Source: Atherinomorus stipes (lineage: Eukaryota > Chordata > Actinopteri > Atheriniformes > Atherinidae). From it: DNA of 64,000 nucleotides. Under the pieces are notes generated by a model. That model was given only the letters and a program-made list of their open reading frames with translations, was not told the origin of the DNA and did no database searches. Location of the stretch: the NCBI GenBank assembly GCA_023101725.1, contig JALJCO010000054.1, positions 506,501 through 570,500 on the forward strand, written 5' to 3'. The position numbers and the translations under genes were made by a program. Below are positions 26,407 to 36,840 of the stretch, piece by piece (positions within the stretch are counted from its first letter, which is position 1; every line of letters starts with the position of its first letter).

Positions 26407-26615
26407 GGCTTTATGCACAGCTCCACTACTTCCTGAACTTAATACTGCACCTTTGTTTCCTGTTTTTCAAGATTGGATGAACTGATTAATCCAGGTGTGT
26501 CTGACCATTTGCTGAGATTAGACACACCTTGATTAATCAGTTCATCCAATTATGAAAGACAAGAAACAAAGGTGCAGTACTCAGTTCAGGAAGTAGTGGA
26601 GCTGTGCATAAAGCC
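26407..26615. repeat. 209-bp foldback inverted repeat
   Basis: The left arm starts GGCTTTATGCACAGCTCCAC and the right arm ends with its reverse complement. Pairing continues through TACTTCCTGAACT, CTGCACCTTTGTTTC, ATTGGATGAACTGATTAATC and GGTGTGTCT, leaving a loop of about 17 nt near 26503-26520. Small mismatches and indels show it is not a very recent inversion. It resembles palindromic foldback MITEs in fish genomes; no coding content. Confidence 0.85.
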
Positions 26616-29600
26616 TATTCTTCTTTATGCTTTACATTTATTTTTGCTCAGTGTTTAATCCATTTTAACTTTATGTCAGCTTTGATTTGAATATTGAAAG
26701 ACCTAACAAGCTTCAAGCTTGATGACAGCTGCTTGATTAAGATAGTGAAAACATGAGTTTACAACATGCTATAAAATCTTCAAAAATGATTAAACCCTTT
26801 CAATTTATAAAACTGCAGAGCAGGTCCAAAATAAAACTCTGAAATAGAATTTAAAAGTTATGTTTTGTATTATAAAATGAAAAAAACATTTGTGTCCATC
26901 TGCATGAATAAAATGATTTCATGCCTGTTGCCTCCATGCTGGGCATTCAGAATTTCAGCTCCATAATTCATATCCGTGATGGCCTCAGGTCAGTCCTGGC
27001 ACAAAAAACACATCCGTCATTTACTGTAGAGTCATTGTTTTATTCAAATGCAATCTGACATTTGTATAATGCGACCCAATAACAGCAATAAATCTTAATA
27101 CAAATAAAAGCAGCTGCACCAGGAGCTGTGGTGTTTTACTTAGAACTAAGAACTGTTTAGCTACTTGTTTGTATCTGTTAAAACCAATTAAAAGGAATTT
27201 CTGTTTACACTGGGGGCTTCCTCTTCCTTCACTTTGCCCTGATGGGCGTCTCCAGAATGCAGCCCCTTCGGGACTGTGTGGGGACAGACTGGGGAATGAA
27301 AATGAGACCAACTTATGACATGTAGACATGCTTAAATGTATGGGCACACCCATGAGTAAAAAAAAAACCCTCAGCTGACAGAAATATACTGTAAACATCC
27401 TGATGAAACAAACGAGTCCCACATGAAATATTCAGACTGCGGGCAAAGAAAGTGCACACAGTGCACAAAATATTGAGGTAATTATGTAAAGTAAGCCTTT
27501 CAACACTTTTACACCATTATCAAACTGAGATCATTATATTGATTTGGTTTCTATGAACCTTTAAACAGGCTTTTTGAAATGATCGTTAACATAAACAGGT
27601 TCATGCCTTCTAGAAATATCCTTTAACTCCAATTAAAACATCATTTAAACCACATTTTAATTTCAACTTAATATTCATCTTGGCAGTGTAGACTGTAGTA
27701 GAAAGAGAAGAGGACAGATTGCAGTGACTGGTGAGAAACCTCCACCAGCTGTGCTTGCTCCATAAAGCAACCCAACACCTGACTTAATCATTTACTACTT
27801 TATTGAAGTAGGTTTGTATTGTGTACATATGTTTTCTTCCATAAATGTAACTCAGCAACACAAAAGAACAGCAATGACTGAATGGATCACCATGTCACGT
27901 CTTGCTAAAGCTACTTTAACTGACACATATATGACAGGTGTTTGAAAAACACTTAATCACTACAGTGTTGTGTACTACAGTACTGTGGAAGCAATTTTGT
28001 TGGCATGATTTGGGTCAGTTTATCTCCTTAGACGGTTAACTGCAGCTCAAGACTAAATTGTTTTAAGAGATAACTTTTATCCCGATGGCAGCGACCTCTT
28101 TAAGGAATGAACACCAAGATCTTCAGTATGAAAATGACATACACATAAATAGGAGGCTATGGCTCTGATTTGTAGCTCAACAGATGCAATGAATTTAAGC
28201 AAACATGTTTAAGTTAAATGTACATATTGGGATGTCTTTTGGAAGAATGGAGTCTGATATTTCCACAATCAGTGACGGTGCTGTGGCTGACAATTACGTA
28301 GACGTGATCTTTTAAGAAGCCACAAAAAAGGCATTTAAATTAGACATGTCTCCAATGACTTTTTAAGCATATAAACTAGGCTGTGTGTCAGCAGAGAGTT
28401 TATTGTGAGTGGTTGGAACAGAGTCAAGCAAGTAGTTATCATAACCAGAAACAAACCTCAAGAAAGAGAAAAGAGCGGTACATCCAAAAGAGGGAAAAAA
28501 ACTGCAGCAAGCTCGTCTTAGGAAGTAGTTTAATCTTTGAGAATATCTGGGATGATATATCATATCTCAGGAGGAAAAAACTGCCATTGTATGACTGCTT
28601 TCATTCACTTCTTATTCACATCTTCTAAACATAAATGAAACAGCAATGGAAACTCGTCTTATGCTACTGTCGCATGTGTGATGTTTCCTTTATTTTTGCT
28701 TCAGTAGCAGAGACTCAAACAAGAAATAGAGTTTACCCGCTCACAGAGCCAAAGCATGAACCCTCCCCAAAACAGCAGTGTATTAAATTTAAACAAAAGC
28801 AAAATTAGGAGCGTACTAATATTTGAAGGGAAAGCATACCATTCCTAAGCCTGCTGATTAGCAAGAAACTTTCCATGACTGACAGAAGGGGAAATAAAAC
28901 AAGTCTACGGACTCTGATTTCAGCCTCTGTAGACAGAGTAATACTAGTCTTGATGTGCGTTGCCATTTTGCTGCCCAGCCATGAAGCAGTGTGGTTTGTG
29001 TGCTCTAACATCGCACAGCCTGATTCAGCACAGCGGGTGCAGACACAGTGGAACCAATGCACTGCTTTGAGCTCACTGCAAATCGGGATATTATCAGTAC
29101 TGTACACAGAAAAAGACAGACACAGCCATTATACTCAAGAATGTGCAGGTACACACACACATAACCCCTTACACCTCCCTCCCTGGCACTCTGAATAGGC
29201 CTCATTCAGACTTACCAGCATGCTTGGCAGCCTCAGCCGCAACTGAATCTTCTTAGTGTTTCTGATGGGCTGAGATGAGCTAAAGTGCTAAGCCCGTCTC
29301 CATTTACCCTGAGAAGTCCGCCAGTCTGTCATACAAGTGGTCAACATATGCTACAGCAGACAGCTGCTTCTCTCCGGTCTTTTTGTCCATTTGGGTTGCA
29401 AACCTCTGTGGGACGGCCAATTTAGGCCATTAAGAGGGTGTGTGTGTTTGTGTGTGATTAGGAGGAAGTAGGAATTCTGAGTCTGCCTGCAGTGGGGGTT
29501 TTTCTCCCTCTCTTGACCACTGGTAATTACATATAAACAGAGAGACTAGACTTCTTGGACTTGCTCCAGACAGACTTCTTTGCTTGACTAGTGTGACATC

Positions 29601-31831
29601 AAAGGCCATTTTATCCACTTGCCTTGCATGACGTCAAATCCCCATCAAGTACCACCACCCCTGGACCTACTTCCCATGTTTAGGGAAGGGACTTTCCAAC
29701 AGAGATATTCCAAGGTTTGGCAGAAAATGCAGCGTTTTATTCCCATTTTTTTTTCCCTTTCTTGTGTCAGAATAAGCATTCAGAGACAGCATTTACATAT
29801 GAAATGCAGAGTATTACGTATCAAGTACAATTTCTACATACAATATAACCCCCCCCCCCCCCTTTTTTTTTCCTTTACAATAAAAGATGCCATAGAGATT
29901 TTTCATGTTGACAGCCTAACACGCAAGTTGTTCCAAATGTTACTTACAGTGTTTTAACAAGACTTACAAGACTTCAGACTTTCTTCTTTATAGCTGTCAG
30001 TGGTCCTTTCTGTTCTACCAACAGCAGATTAAGATAAGCACCCCCACTGAGATGCACGCTTGCTTTGTGAAGATAAAAATAGTCTGCCTGCTGTAAAAAT
30101 ATCAAACTGTGTCCCACTTTCAAGCTATATTAATACAGAAAAGTTTAAATTGTGAATGAATAACATGCTGTTTGTAATTAGACAGACAGAAATTCACCCA
30201 CCTCCCCATTTTAAACTGATATGATAAAAAAAAAGTACCAGTGAAAACCCATTTTTGGATATATTTGCTTTTGATTTCATTATATTTTACCTCTTTTTTT
30301 CATTTGGGCACTAAACTGGATTATTCTTAAACTACTGAGACTGGATTATATAAATGTGTATATTCCATTTCCTCACCAGCAGAAAAAGGAGGGAAGACAT
30401 GTCACTGAAGCGAACTCATGGCAGCTCTAAATTTTAGGATGAATTCAGATCTTTGGAAGTATAAACTCAACAAGCATTATAAAAGAAGCACCAGTCACGC
30501 AGTTATGGCTGATCACCTGAGATCTTCATGCACAACGAAACTCAAGCAGATCTGAACAACCTTGTTGATAGCTGAGGTTAGAGGAGATTGGCCTGATTGA
30601 TTCAGGGTGACAGGAACGCCACTGTTGGCAAGTGTTGTATGAGCATGACAATGCTCTTGGATTACTAACATGGACTTGGATAAAGAAAAAAAGATTTCTG
30701 TGGAATCCCCACAGAACAGCTGAGCCTGTTTTCATATCAAATGGAGGCCCTGGCTGCTGGTAGTACATACAGTATGATGCTGCTAATTAAGTGTTCCCTT
30801 TATATTGTTTTGTTCTATGACCTCCATCGTGGGATTCATGATTAAGATAAGAGAGAAATGCAATGGATTCCATGAACAGGACTTGTGCTAAAGTTTTTAA
30901 ACAGCCAGGCTAGCAGCATCCGGCAGAGCCGACAGCAGCTGTTCAGAGCAGGCATCCTGGGAATGTGACAACAGGAGAGGCACAAGTGGCAGTTGGGCCG
31001 TCTTCGGACACCACAGCCACAGCGGGACTCCCCAGCACACATGAACCCTCCCGAACACACAGACATAGGTACACAAGTCAATCTCTGATCTTACAGATTA
31101 ATAAACAACGGCTCCTGTGGATGTTATAACTTGGAGAGCTTACAAGTAGCAAGAAAACCGTGTAGTCATAGAAACTTCATCCAAAGAGGATTACAGAGAC
31201 AGATTATTTTAACGCTGTCTTCTTTTTTTGATTGATCTGTTCTCTGTGGGAAGTGCTATATAGATATATATTAATATCCTCGCTTATGTGACAGAAAGCC
31301 GGTTCATTTTTATTACTCTGCAGACAAATAAAATGAATATACAGCAGATTCCTTAAACAGTTTCAGACTCTGTCAGGTAGAAAACATCTCTTTTACAACA
31401 GACCCATAAAAACCACAATGAATGATCACATACCCTGTTTTTGTGAAGTCGAAAGCAATCCATATTGTTAGATCCGGCTTCAAATCCTGAACACTACAGC
31501 CATGAAATGAAAACTCCAGCGGCATTCAGAAAGTCTGCAGAGCTGGCTGAGCCAGCATACAGTATCCTACCACATCCTGTGTTTCCACACACACACACAT
31601 GTACAAACACACACGCTGCTGCTCCCTTGACTGAGGGAAAAGCAGTTGAAATCAGTCTTTGAAAGAGACGGTTATGCTAATTAAGCTTTACTGGATTAGG
31701 AGGAAAATAGTGTCTCCCTTTTATGCGTCTGGAAACTTTGCCCTCATATGAGGAAGGAGGAAAAAATGGGGTGTGTGTTGGTCTATGTGTATGTGTGTTA
31801 GTGGGTGTTCCTTAGTGGGACGGGGGGCAGC

Positions 31832-31853
31832 CCCCCCCCCCCCCCCCCCCCCC
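31832..31853. repeat. Poly-C tract
   Basis: A run of about 22 C bases in the inpp4b intron, roughly 390 bp downstream in transcript sense of the 32247-32365 exon. In transcript sense it is poly-G. Confidence 0.9.
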
Positions 31854-32206
31854 GGACTGTAACCTTAGCAACAACACTGTCGTACTGAAGAATTTAGAAA
31901 GAAGGGCACAAAGCACTCTCACTGTATCACTATTTAACACAATTTAAGTAACAAGCATACAGCACACATACGGTTCTTTAGCTGAGAGTCATGCAGCAGC
32001 TCATGTGGACATCTGAGCTCAACTGTCACAGAAAGCAGAAGGTTAACGCTCACTGTCTGTTCCACATCAGCGAGTCATGATGGGAAAAAAGGTTGAGAAA
32101 AAGGCCGACAGGCAGAGATGGAGGGAAAACCAACCAGGACCTGGTGACCCAGGGACACCACAAAACAACAAACATCAAAAGGTCGCAGAGAGGCACAGAA
32201 AAGAGG

Positions 32207-32246
32207 GCACATGGGTGTGTGTATGTGTGTGTGTGAGGTGGCTTAC
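32207..32246 (-). promoter_or_regulatory. CA repeat adjoining an inpp4b 5' splice site
   Basis: In transcript sense the intron starts GTAAGCCACCT and then runs into CACACACACACA with one interruption by T, within 40 nt of the splice donor. CA-rich RNA this close to a donor is a known binding context for hnRNP L and related proteins, which can change exon use. The placement is seen in the sequence; any regulatory effect is inference. Confidence 0.4.
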
Positions 32247-32365
32247 CTCCACTATCTCTGTGCAGGCATGAAACACGAGGTGCTGCTTGTGGGGATCTAT
32301 GACAGCCACCTGGACCAAAGCATTGGGCTTCCTGTCTCTGCCTGAGGCCACCAGATCATTACAGG
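32247..32365 (-). CDS. inpp4b: inpp4b coding exon, start of C2 domain
   Basis: The minus-strand translation after two split-codon bases is CNDLVASGRDRKPNALVQVA, continuing to HACTEIVE. Human INPP4B has CSDLV, RDRK, LVQISV and STEIVE in the same order, so this is the exon immediately before 24411-24527. The acceptor is a long CT tract ending TGTGTAG and the donor is GAG/GTAAGC. The exon is 119 nt: two bases complete a codon begun in an upstream exon, then 39 full codons ending in phase 0. The split codon reads NCC, which could be the Ala found at this place in INPP4A (LACSEL). The upstream exon carrying the true N-terminus was not recognised in the rest of the window and probably lies beyond 64 kb. 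A CA repeat follows the donor directly. Confidence 0.94.
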
Positions 32366-33049
32366 CTACACAGAGGAAGAGATGGAGGAAGGGAGAGCCG
32401 AGAGGGAGAGGAGAGGATGGAGAAAAGATGGGAAACGAGAGGAGGGAAGAGAGGAGAGGAGGGTGAAAGATGAGAGGGGAAGATAATCCTTTAGGGCACA
32501 CACATAAAAGACACAAATTACATGACACTGGGTCACAAATGGAGAACATGAAAACAGATGTATCACGGTAAATAAACACAGAAGAAAAAGAAAAAGAAAA
32601 AAAGCTCCCTTTATACCGTAGTTTGTAACCATCACCTGTCAGATTAGCTGTCACATGCCAAAATGTTCAAAACGTGCTTCATCACAAAGGATCTGAGGAA
32701 TGAAATGGACAGTGTGTGCTGACATCTTTAACCCAAAACCCAAGTGTTTGGAGGAATAAATAAAATATGTGTACACAGCGAGGTAAAAACTGCCGCCTAA
32801 GCAGTTGATTAAAATAGCAGGCAGGCAACTGAAGCTCCTCATGGCCGTGAGATATCGAGTTTTACCAGGACTTTAATTTCTGACATCAAAAGCAATGTTG
32901 CACTCGTCATCCACGGACAAGGTCCCTTCCTTACCACCACCATAATCACAACCCACGAAAACACACTTTACTGACATCACAATAAAAATCATGATTTTGA
33001 GTTAATGAGGGCTTGAAATGGTATGTGCAATATGAATGAGACTCCAACA

Positions 33050-33490
33050 TTAAAGGTGAAGTGTGTAAAAATCAAAGGTTCAAAATTTTTTTATATGTCA
33101 TTAGAAATTATTTTCTATTGGTATCTCATTACATTAAAATATTTTTTTTTTTTATTCTATTAGAATGAGTCATGAATTTAGTGTGGGTCAATATACACAT
33201 GGCAGCTGCCTTATTTGTACTACAGTGTCTCTGAATGGACAAACAACTCTGTGTGTAAGTGAGAACCCTTTGAGCTTTAAAACGCTTTTAAGGTAGTACA
33301 TATGTACACAACTTTGAAGTAGTAGCACCTGAGGCCACTGGATACAATTGCAGAAGAAAACACATTTATATCTGTGAGAATTTTGGCCGCTGTCAGCTGC
33401 CATCCATTCAGTTACTGTATGCTTGGCATTTGAAGTCATTTTTATGCCCATCTTTACCATTAGATGTCAGTAATTCTTGCACACTGTACC
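33050..33490. mobile_element. Second copy of the TTAAAGGT MITE family
   Basis: It begins TTAAAGGTGAAGTGTGTAAA. The reverse complement of the other end reads ATTGGTACAGTGTGCAAG and then GACATCTAATGGTAAAGATG. The last string matches the subterminal motif of the MITE at 9410-9921, so these are two family members in opposite orientation. No coding content. Confidence 0.6.
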
Positions 33491-33674
33491 AATAAGGCAC
33501 CTACAGTATCACCATAAAGAAAAAGAGAGAGGGGGGGTGTCAGCTTGAGCATTTGTTTATATGGTTTCTGCACGTATATGTTTTATACACACAGTAAGTG
33601 TCATGGTTAGAGGCAATCCAGACCCAAAAATGCCAACTCAGAATACTCCAGACAAGATTTAGACAAAATATATT

Positions 33675-33680
33675 TTTATT
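33675..33680 (-). terminator. LTR polyadenylation signal
   Basis: AATAAA in element orientation, within the LTR and about 140 nt downstream of the predicted transcript start. It would define the R/U5 border. Confidence 0.6.
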
Positions 33681-33813
33681 GCTCATAGGGCAGAGCAAAC
33701 ATTACCCACAAAACATTCCAGGATCCAAGCAAGGCAAGCAGGCAAGCAGGCAGGCAGGCAGGCAGGCAGGCAGCAGTCCTGGGCAAAAACCAGCTACAGG
33801 GGAAGGTAAGCAG

Positions 33814-33854
33814 ACAATCTGGCTGTGACTGAGTGTGGAACCTGTCCTTAAATA
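33814..33854 (-). promoter_or_regulatory. LTR core promoter and predicted transcript start
   Basis: In element sense TATTTAA starts at 33854 and GCCAGATTGT starts at 33823, 31 nt downstream, the usual TATA-to-start distance. The same order is kept in the 5' LTR, where the decamer is at 39531-39540. The start itself is predicted, not measured. Confidence 0.55.
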
Positions 33855-33962
33855 CTGCATGGAGTGATTGAGGGATTAATTGCAGGTGTGTTGAGATGCC
33901 CAGGGCTGCTGCTCTGCCTGAAAGAACTGCAGGGATCAAAACAAAATATCCAAACCCCAACA

Positions 33963-33978
33963 GTACCCCCCCCCACTA
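33963..33978 (-). promoter_or_regulatory. Polypurine tract (plus-strand primer)
   Basis: In element sense this is AGTGGGGGGGGGTAC directly abutting the 3' LTR. It overlaps the pol stop codon TAG (33976-33978). Position and composition are those of the polypurine tract that primes second-strand synthesis. Confidence 0.8.
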
Positions 33979-35639
33979 AGAACCGCCTCCAGGCGGTGAA
34001 CCAAGCGCAGCAGGGCGACCCCTATAGAAAGACCGCAAGAGCCCAGGGTCCAAAATCAGCCGGCGCGGTATCCAAGACCTCTCCTCTGGACCATAGCCCT
34101 CCCAATCGACCAAAAACTGGAGGCCCCGCCCACGACGCCGCACATCCAAAATCCGGTTAACAGTGAAAGCCGGATGGCCAGCAACAACCCGGGGGGGCGG
34201 AGGGGGAACGGCCGGAGGGCTCAGAGGGCAAGAAGAAACAGGCTTCAGTAGGGAAACATGAAAGGTAGGGTGGATCTTCAAAGAGCTGGGAAGCTTGAGA
34301 CGAACGGCTGTGGGATTGATGACTTTGTCAATCTCAAAAGGGCCAATGAAACGGGGAGCCAGTTTGCGGGACTCGACTTGAAGAGGTAGGTCCTTGGAAG
34401 ACAGCCAAACCTTCTGACCCTGACGATACTCTGGAGTTGGGGCACGATGTTGATCTGCCAGATGCTGGGTTTTGGCGGTTGTCCTTAACAGAGTATCACG
34501 GGCCTGTCTCCACACCAACCGACAGCGGCGGACGTGCTCCTGGACCGATGGCACTGCTACTTCCACTTCCTGCACAGGAAAAAGTGGAGGCTGGAAACCC
34601 AACATGCACATGAATGGTGACATACCAGTCGCAGAGGAGGTGAGGGAGTTGTGGGCGTACTCAATCCAGGGCAGATGCTGGGACCAGGATGCAGGATGTT
34701 GTGCACAGACACATCTCAAAGCAGCTTCCAGAGTCTGATTTGCTCGCTCTGTCTGACCATTGGATTGGGGATGATATCCAGAAGAGAGACTGGCTGTTGC
34801 CCCCAGTGCCTTGCAAAATGCTTTCCAGACCTGAGACGAAAACTGGGGACCACGATCAGATACAATGTCTGCAGGAATTCCATGAAGTCTGAAGACGTGA
34901 TTGACCAATAGCTCAGCTGTTTCAATAGCTGAAGGGAGTTTGGGTAAAGGGATATAATGAACACCCTTGGAAAAACGGTCAACTATTGTGAGAATAGTTG
35001 AGTTACCCCTAGATGGAGGAAGGCCAGTAATGAAGTCCACTGCTATATGGGACCAAGGATGATGAGGCACCAGGAGTGGATGGAGATGACCAGCAGGGGG
35101 CTGATGGGAAGCTTTTCCTCTTGCGCAGATGGAACAAGCCGCAACAAACTCCCGAGTGTCTTTACAGACAGAAGGCCACCAGAAACGCTGCCGGAGAAGG
35201 TCCAAGGTCCGGTGTACTCCAGGATGACATGCAATCTCCGAACCATGGGCCCACTGCAACACTTGGGATCTGGGGTGAACTGGAACAAACAAACAGTTAT
35301 CTGGGATGTTATCAGGCGGAGGGTGTGACTGCAGGTAATCTTGGACCCTTTGTTCTACATCCCAGAAAGCTGCACCCAAAAAACAGGAAGCGGGGAGGAT
35401 AGTTTCTGGTGGAGAATGGATGTGTTCATCCTCTGACTGGCGGGAGAGGGCATCAGGCTTCATGTTTCTGGAGCCTGGTCTGTAGGTTAGGGTGAAATTG
35501 AACCGGTCAAGAAACAAAGCCCACCTGGCCTGTCGTGGGTTTAATCTCTTAGCAGAACGCAGATATGACAGATTCTTGTGGTCTGTCCACACAATGAATG
35601 GATGCTCAGCTCCTTCCAGCCAGTGACGCCACTCCCCCC
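33976..35639 (-). pseudogene. Ty3/Gypsy pol: RNase H end, integrase, chromodomain
   Basis: The open frame itself extends to 35805; homology to pol begins near 35639. It reads VWTDHKNL and [15 protein letters not shown] (end of RNase H), then an integrase zinc-binding region with [18 protein letters not shown] and CSICARGK. The integrase core has its D, D and E in [12 protein letters not shown] and NGQTERAN. The C-terminus carries a chromodomain ([13 protein letters not shown], then [16 protein letters not shown]), which in chromoviruses steers integration to marked chromatin. All three core acidic residues are present. The frame is separated from the upstream reverse transcriptase by a frame change at a C6 run (35634-35639), so no complete Pol can be made. 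Confidence 0.93.
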
Positions 35640-36223
35640 AGTGCAAGTACCACTGCCAGTAGTTCACGATTTCCAACATCGTAATAGCGCTCTGCTGGAG
35701 ACAAACGGCGTGAGAAAAAGGCACAGGGATGTAGTCTGTCATCAAGGCCTGACCTTTGAGATAAAACTGCTCCAACTCCTGAATTAGATGCATCAACTTC
35801 AACAATATATTGTTTGGTGGGATTGGGGTGAGGGAGAATGGGAGCAGAAGTAAACAGAGTCTTAAGTTTGGAAAATGCCCTGTCTACCTCTGGGGTCCAG
35901 AGGAACTTTTGCTGTGTTGAAGTGAGCTGAGGTAAAGGTGCAGCTACTTTGCTGTAGTCTCTGATGAAACGCCTGTAAAAGTTGGCAAATCCTAGGAACC
36001 GTTGGAGCCGTTTCCTGGATTCTGGCACAGGCCACTCTACTACAGCTTTAATCTTGGCTGGATCAGGAACCATCTCACCCTCCTTGATAATGAACCCCAA
36101 GAAGCTCACCGATTTAGCATGGAACTCGCATTTCTCCGCCTTCACGAAGAGGCCATTCTCTAGAAGGTGTTGGAGGACCAGCCTGACATGGCTATGGTGT
36201 TCCTCCTCTGTTTGGGAAAAAAA
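35634..36223 (-). pseudogene. Ty3/Gypsy pol: RT thumb/connection and RNase H start
   Basis: The frame contains [19 protein letters not shown], then [18 protein letters not shown], and [13 protein letters not shown], the conserved C-terminal part of Ty3/Gypsy reverse transcriptase. It continues into the first RNase H motif, [17 protein letters not shown], with the catalytic Asp. It is bounded by frame changes in a seven-A homopolymer (36217-36223) on its N-terminal side and a six-C homopolymer (35634-35639) on its C-terminal side. Confidence 0.92.
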
Positions 36224-36840
36224 TGAGAATATCATCAAGGTAAACGAAGACAAACCTGTTAAGTATGTCCCTCAAAATGTCATTGACAAGGGCCTGGAAG
36301 ACAGCAGGGGCCTTTGTAAGGCCAAATGGCATAACTCTGTACTCAAAGTGCCCCAATGGAGTATTGAAGGCGGTCTTCCATTCGTCTCCATCACGGATCC
36401 TGACAAGGTGGTAAGCATTTCTTAAATCCAGTTTTGTGAACATAGAGGCCTGGTGAAGAGAATGAAAGGCAGAGTCTAGCAGAGGCAAAGGATATTTATT
36501 TTTTACTGTAATGTCGTTCAAGCCCCTGTAGTCAATGCATGGACGGAGGGTACCATCCTTCTTGCCAACAAAAAAGAATCCAGCACCTACAGGAGAGGAG
36601 GATGGACATATGATTCCAGCAGCCAAAGACTCCTTGATGTACTTCTCCATTGCCTCTCTCTCAGGGCGAGAGAGATTGTAGAGTCTACTGGAGGGGAGTT
36701 TGACCCCAGGTAAAAGGTCGATTTGGCAGTCGTATGGGCGGTGGGGGGTTAAGGACAGGGCTCGTTGTTTACTAAATACTGGAGCCAAGTCATGGTAAAT
36801 ACCAGGCACAGAGGAGAGGTCTGGTGGATCCGGCACTTTT
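36217..36840 (-). pseudogene. Ty3/Gypsy pol: reverse transcriptase palm and fingers
   Basis: The frame reads [20 protein letters not shown], then [45 protein letters not shown] and the catalytic VYLDDILI. These are the ordered RT motifs of Metaviridae, with both Asp of YLDD intact. The protease frame upstream meets this frame through another frame change near 36838-36848. Downstream the frame breaks two residues after YLDDILI. Confidence 0.94.

Larger units (their letters stand above)
24528..32246 (-). other. inpp4b: inpp4b intron between the two C2-domain exons
   Basis: This 7.7-kb phase-0 intron is defined by the donor at 32246 and the acceptor at 24528. It contains a DNA transposon (25474-26362) and a foldback repeat (26407-26615). 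The remaining 26616-32246 looks like single-copy AT-rich intron with short CA/GT runs, a C tract at about 29850-29861 and a poly-C tract at about 31832-31853. No other exon is needed here, because the flanking exons join without gap relative to human INPP4B. Confidence 0.85.
33599..33962 (-). repeat. 3' LTR of the Ty3/Gypsy element
   Basis: 364 bp, TG...CA ended. In element orientation it holds a TATTTAA box (plus 33848-33854), a predicted transcript start about 31 nt further at GCCAGATTGT (33814-33823), a GCAG-type tetranucleotide repeat (33738-33771) and an AATAAA signal (plus 33675-33680). Confidence 0.95.

Noticed and set aside
29216..29269. Minus-strand 54-nt open stretch with AG before and CTG/GTAAGT after, resembling an exon between the two inpp4b exons
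   Set aside because: The flanking exons already join without gap relative to human INPP4B, and the peptide (PIRNTKKIQLRLRLPSML) matches nothing in that protein. Probably chance splice-like sites.
33676..33960. Frame with repeated ACLP units inside the LTR
   Set aside because: Comes from the GCAG tetranucleotide repeat of the LTR; no protein family known to me.
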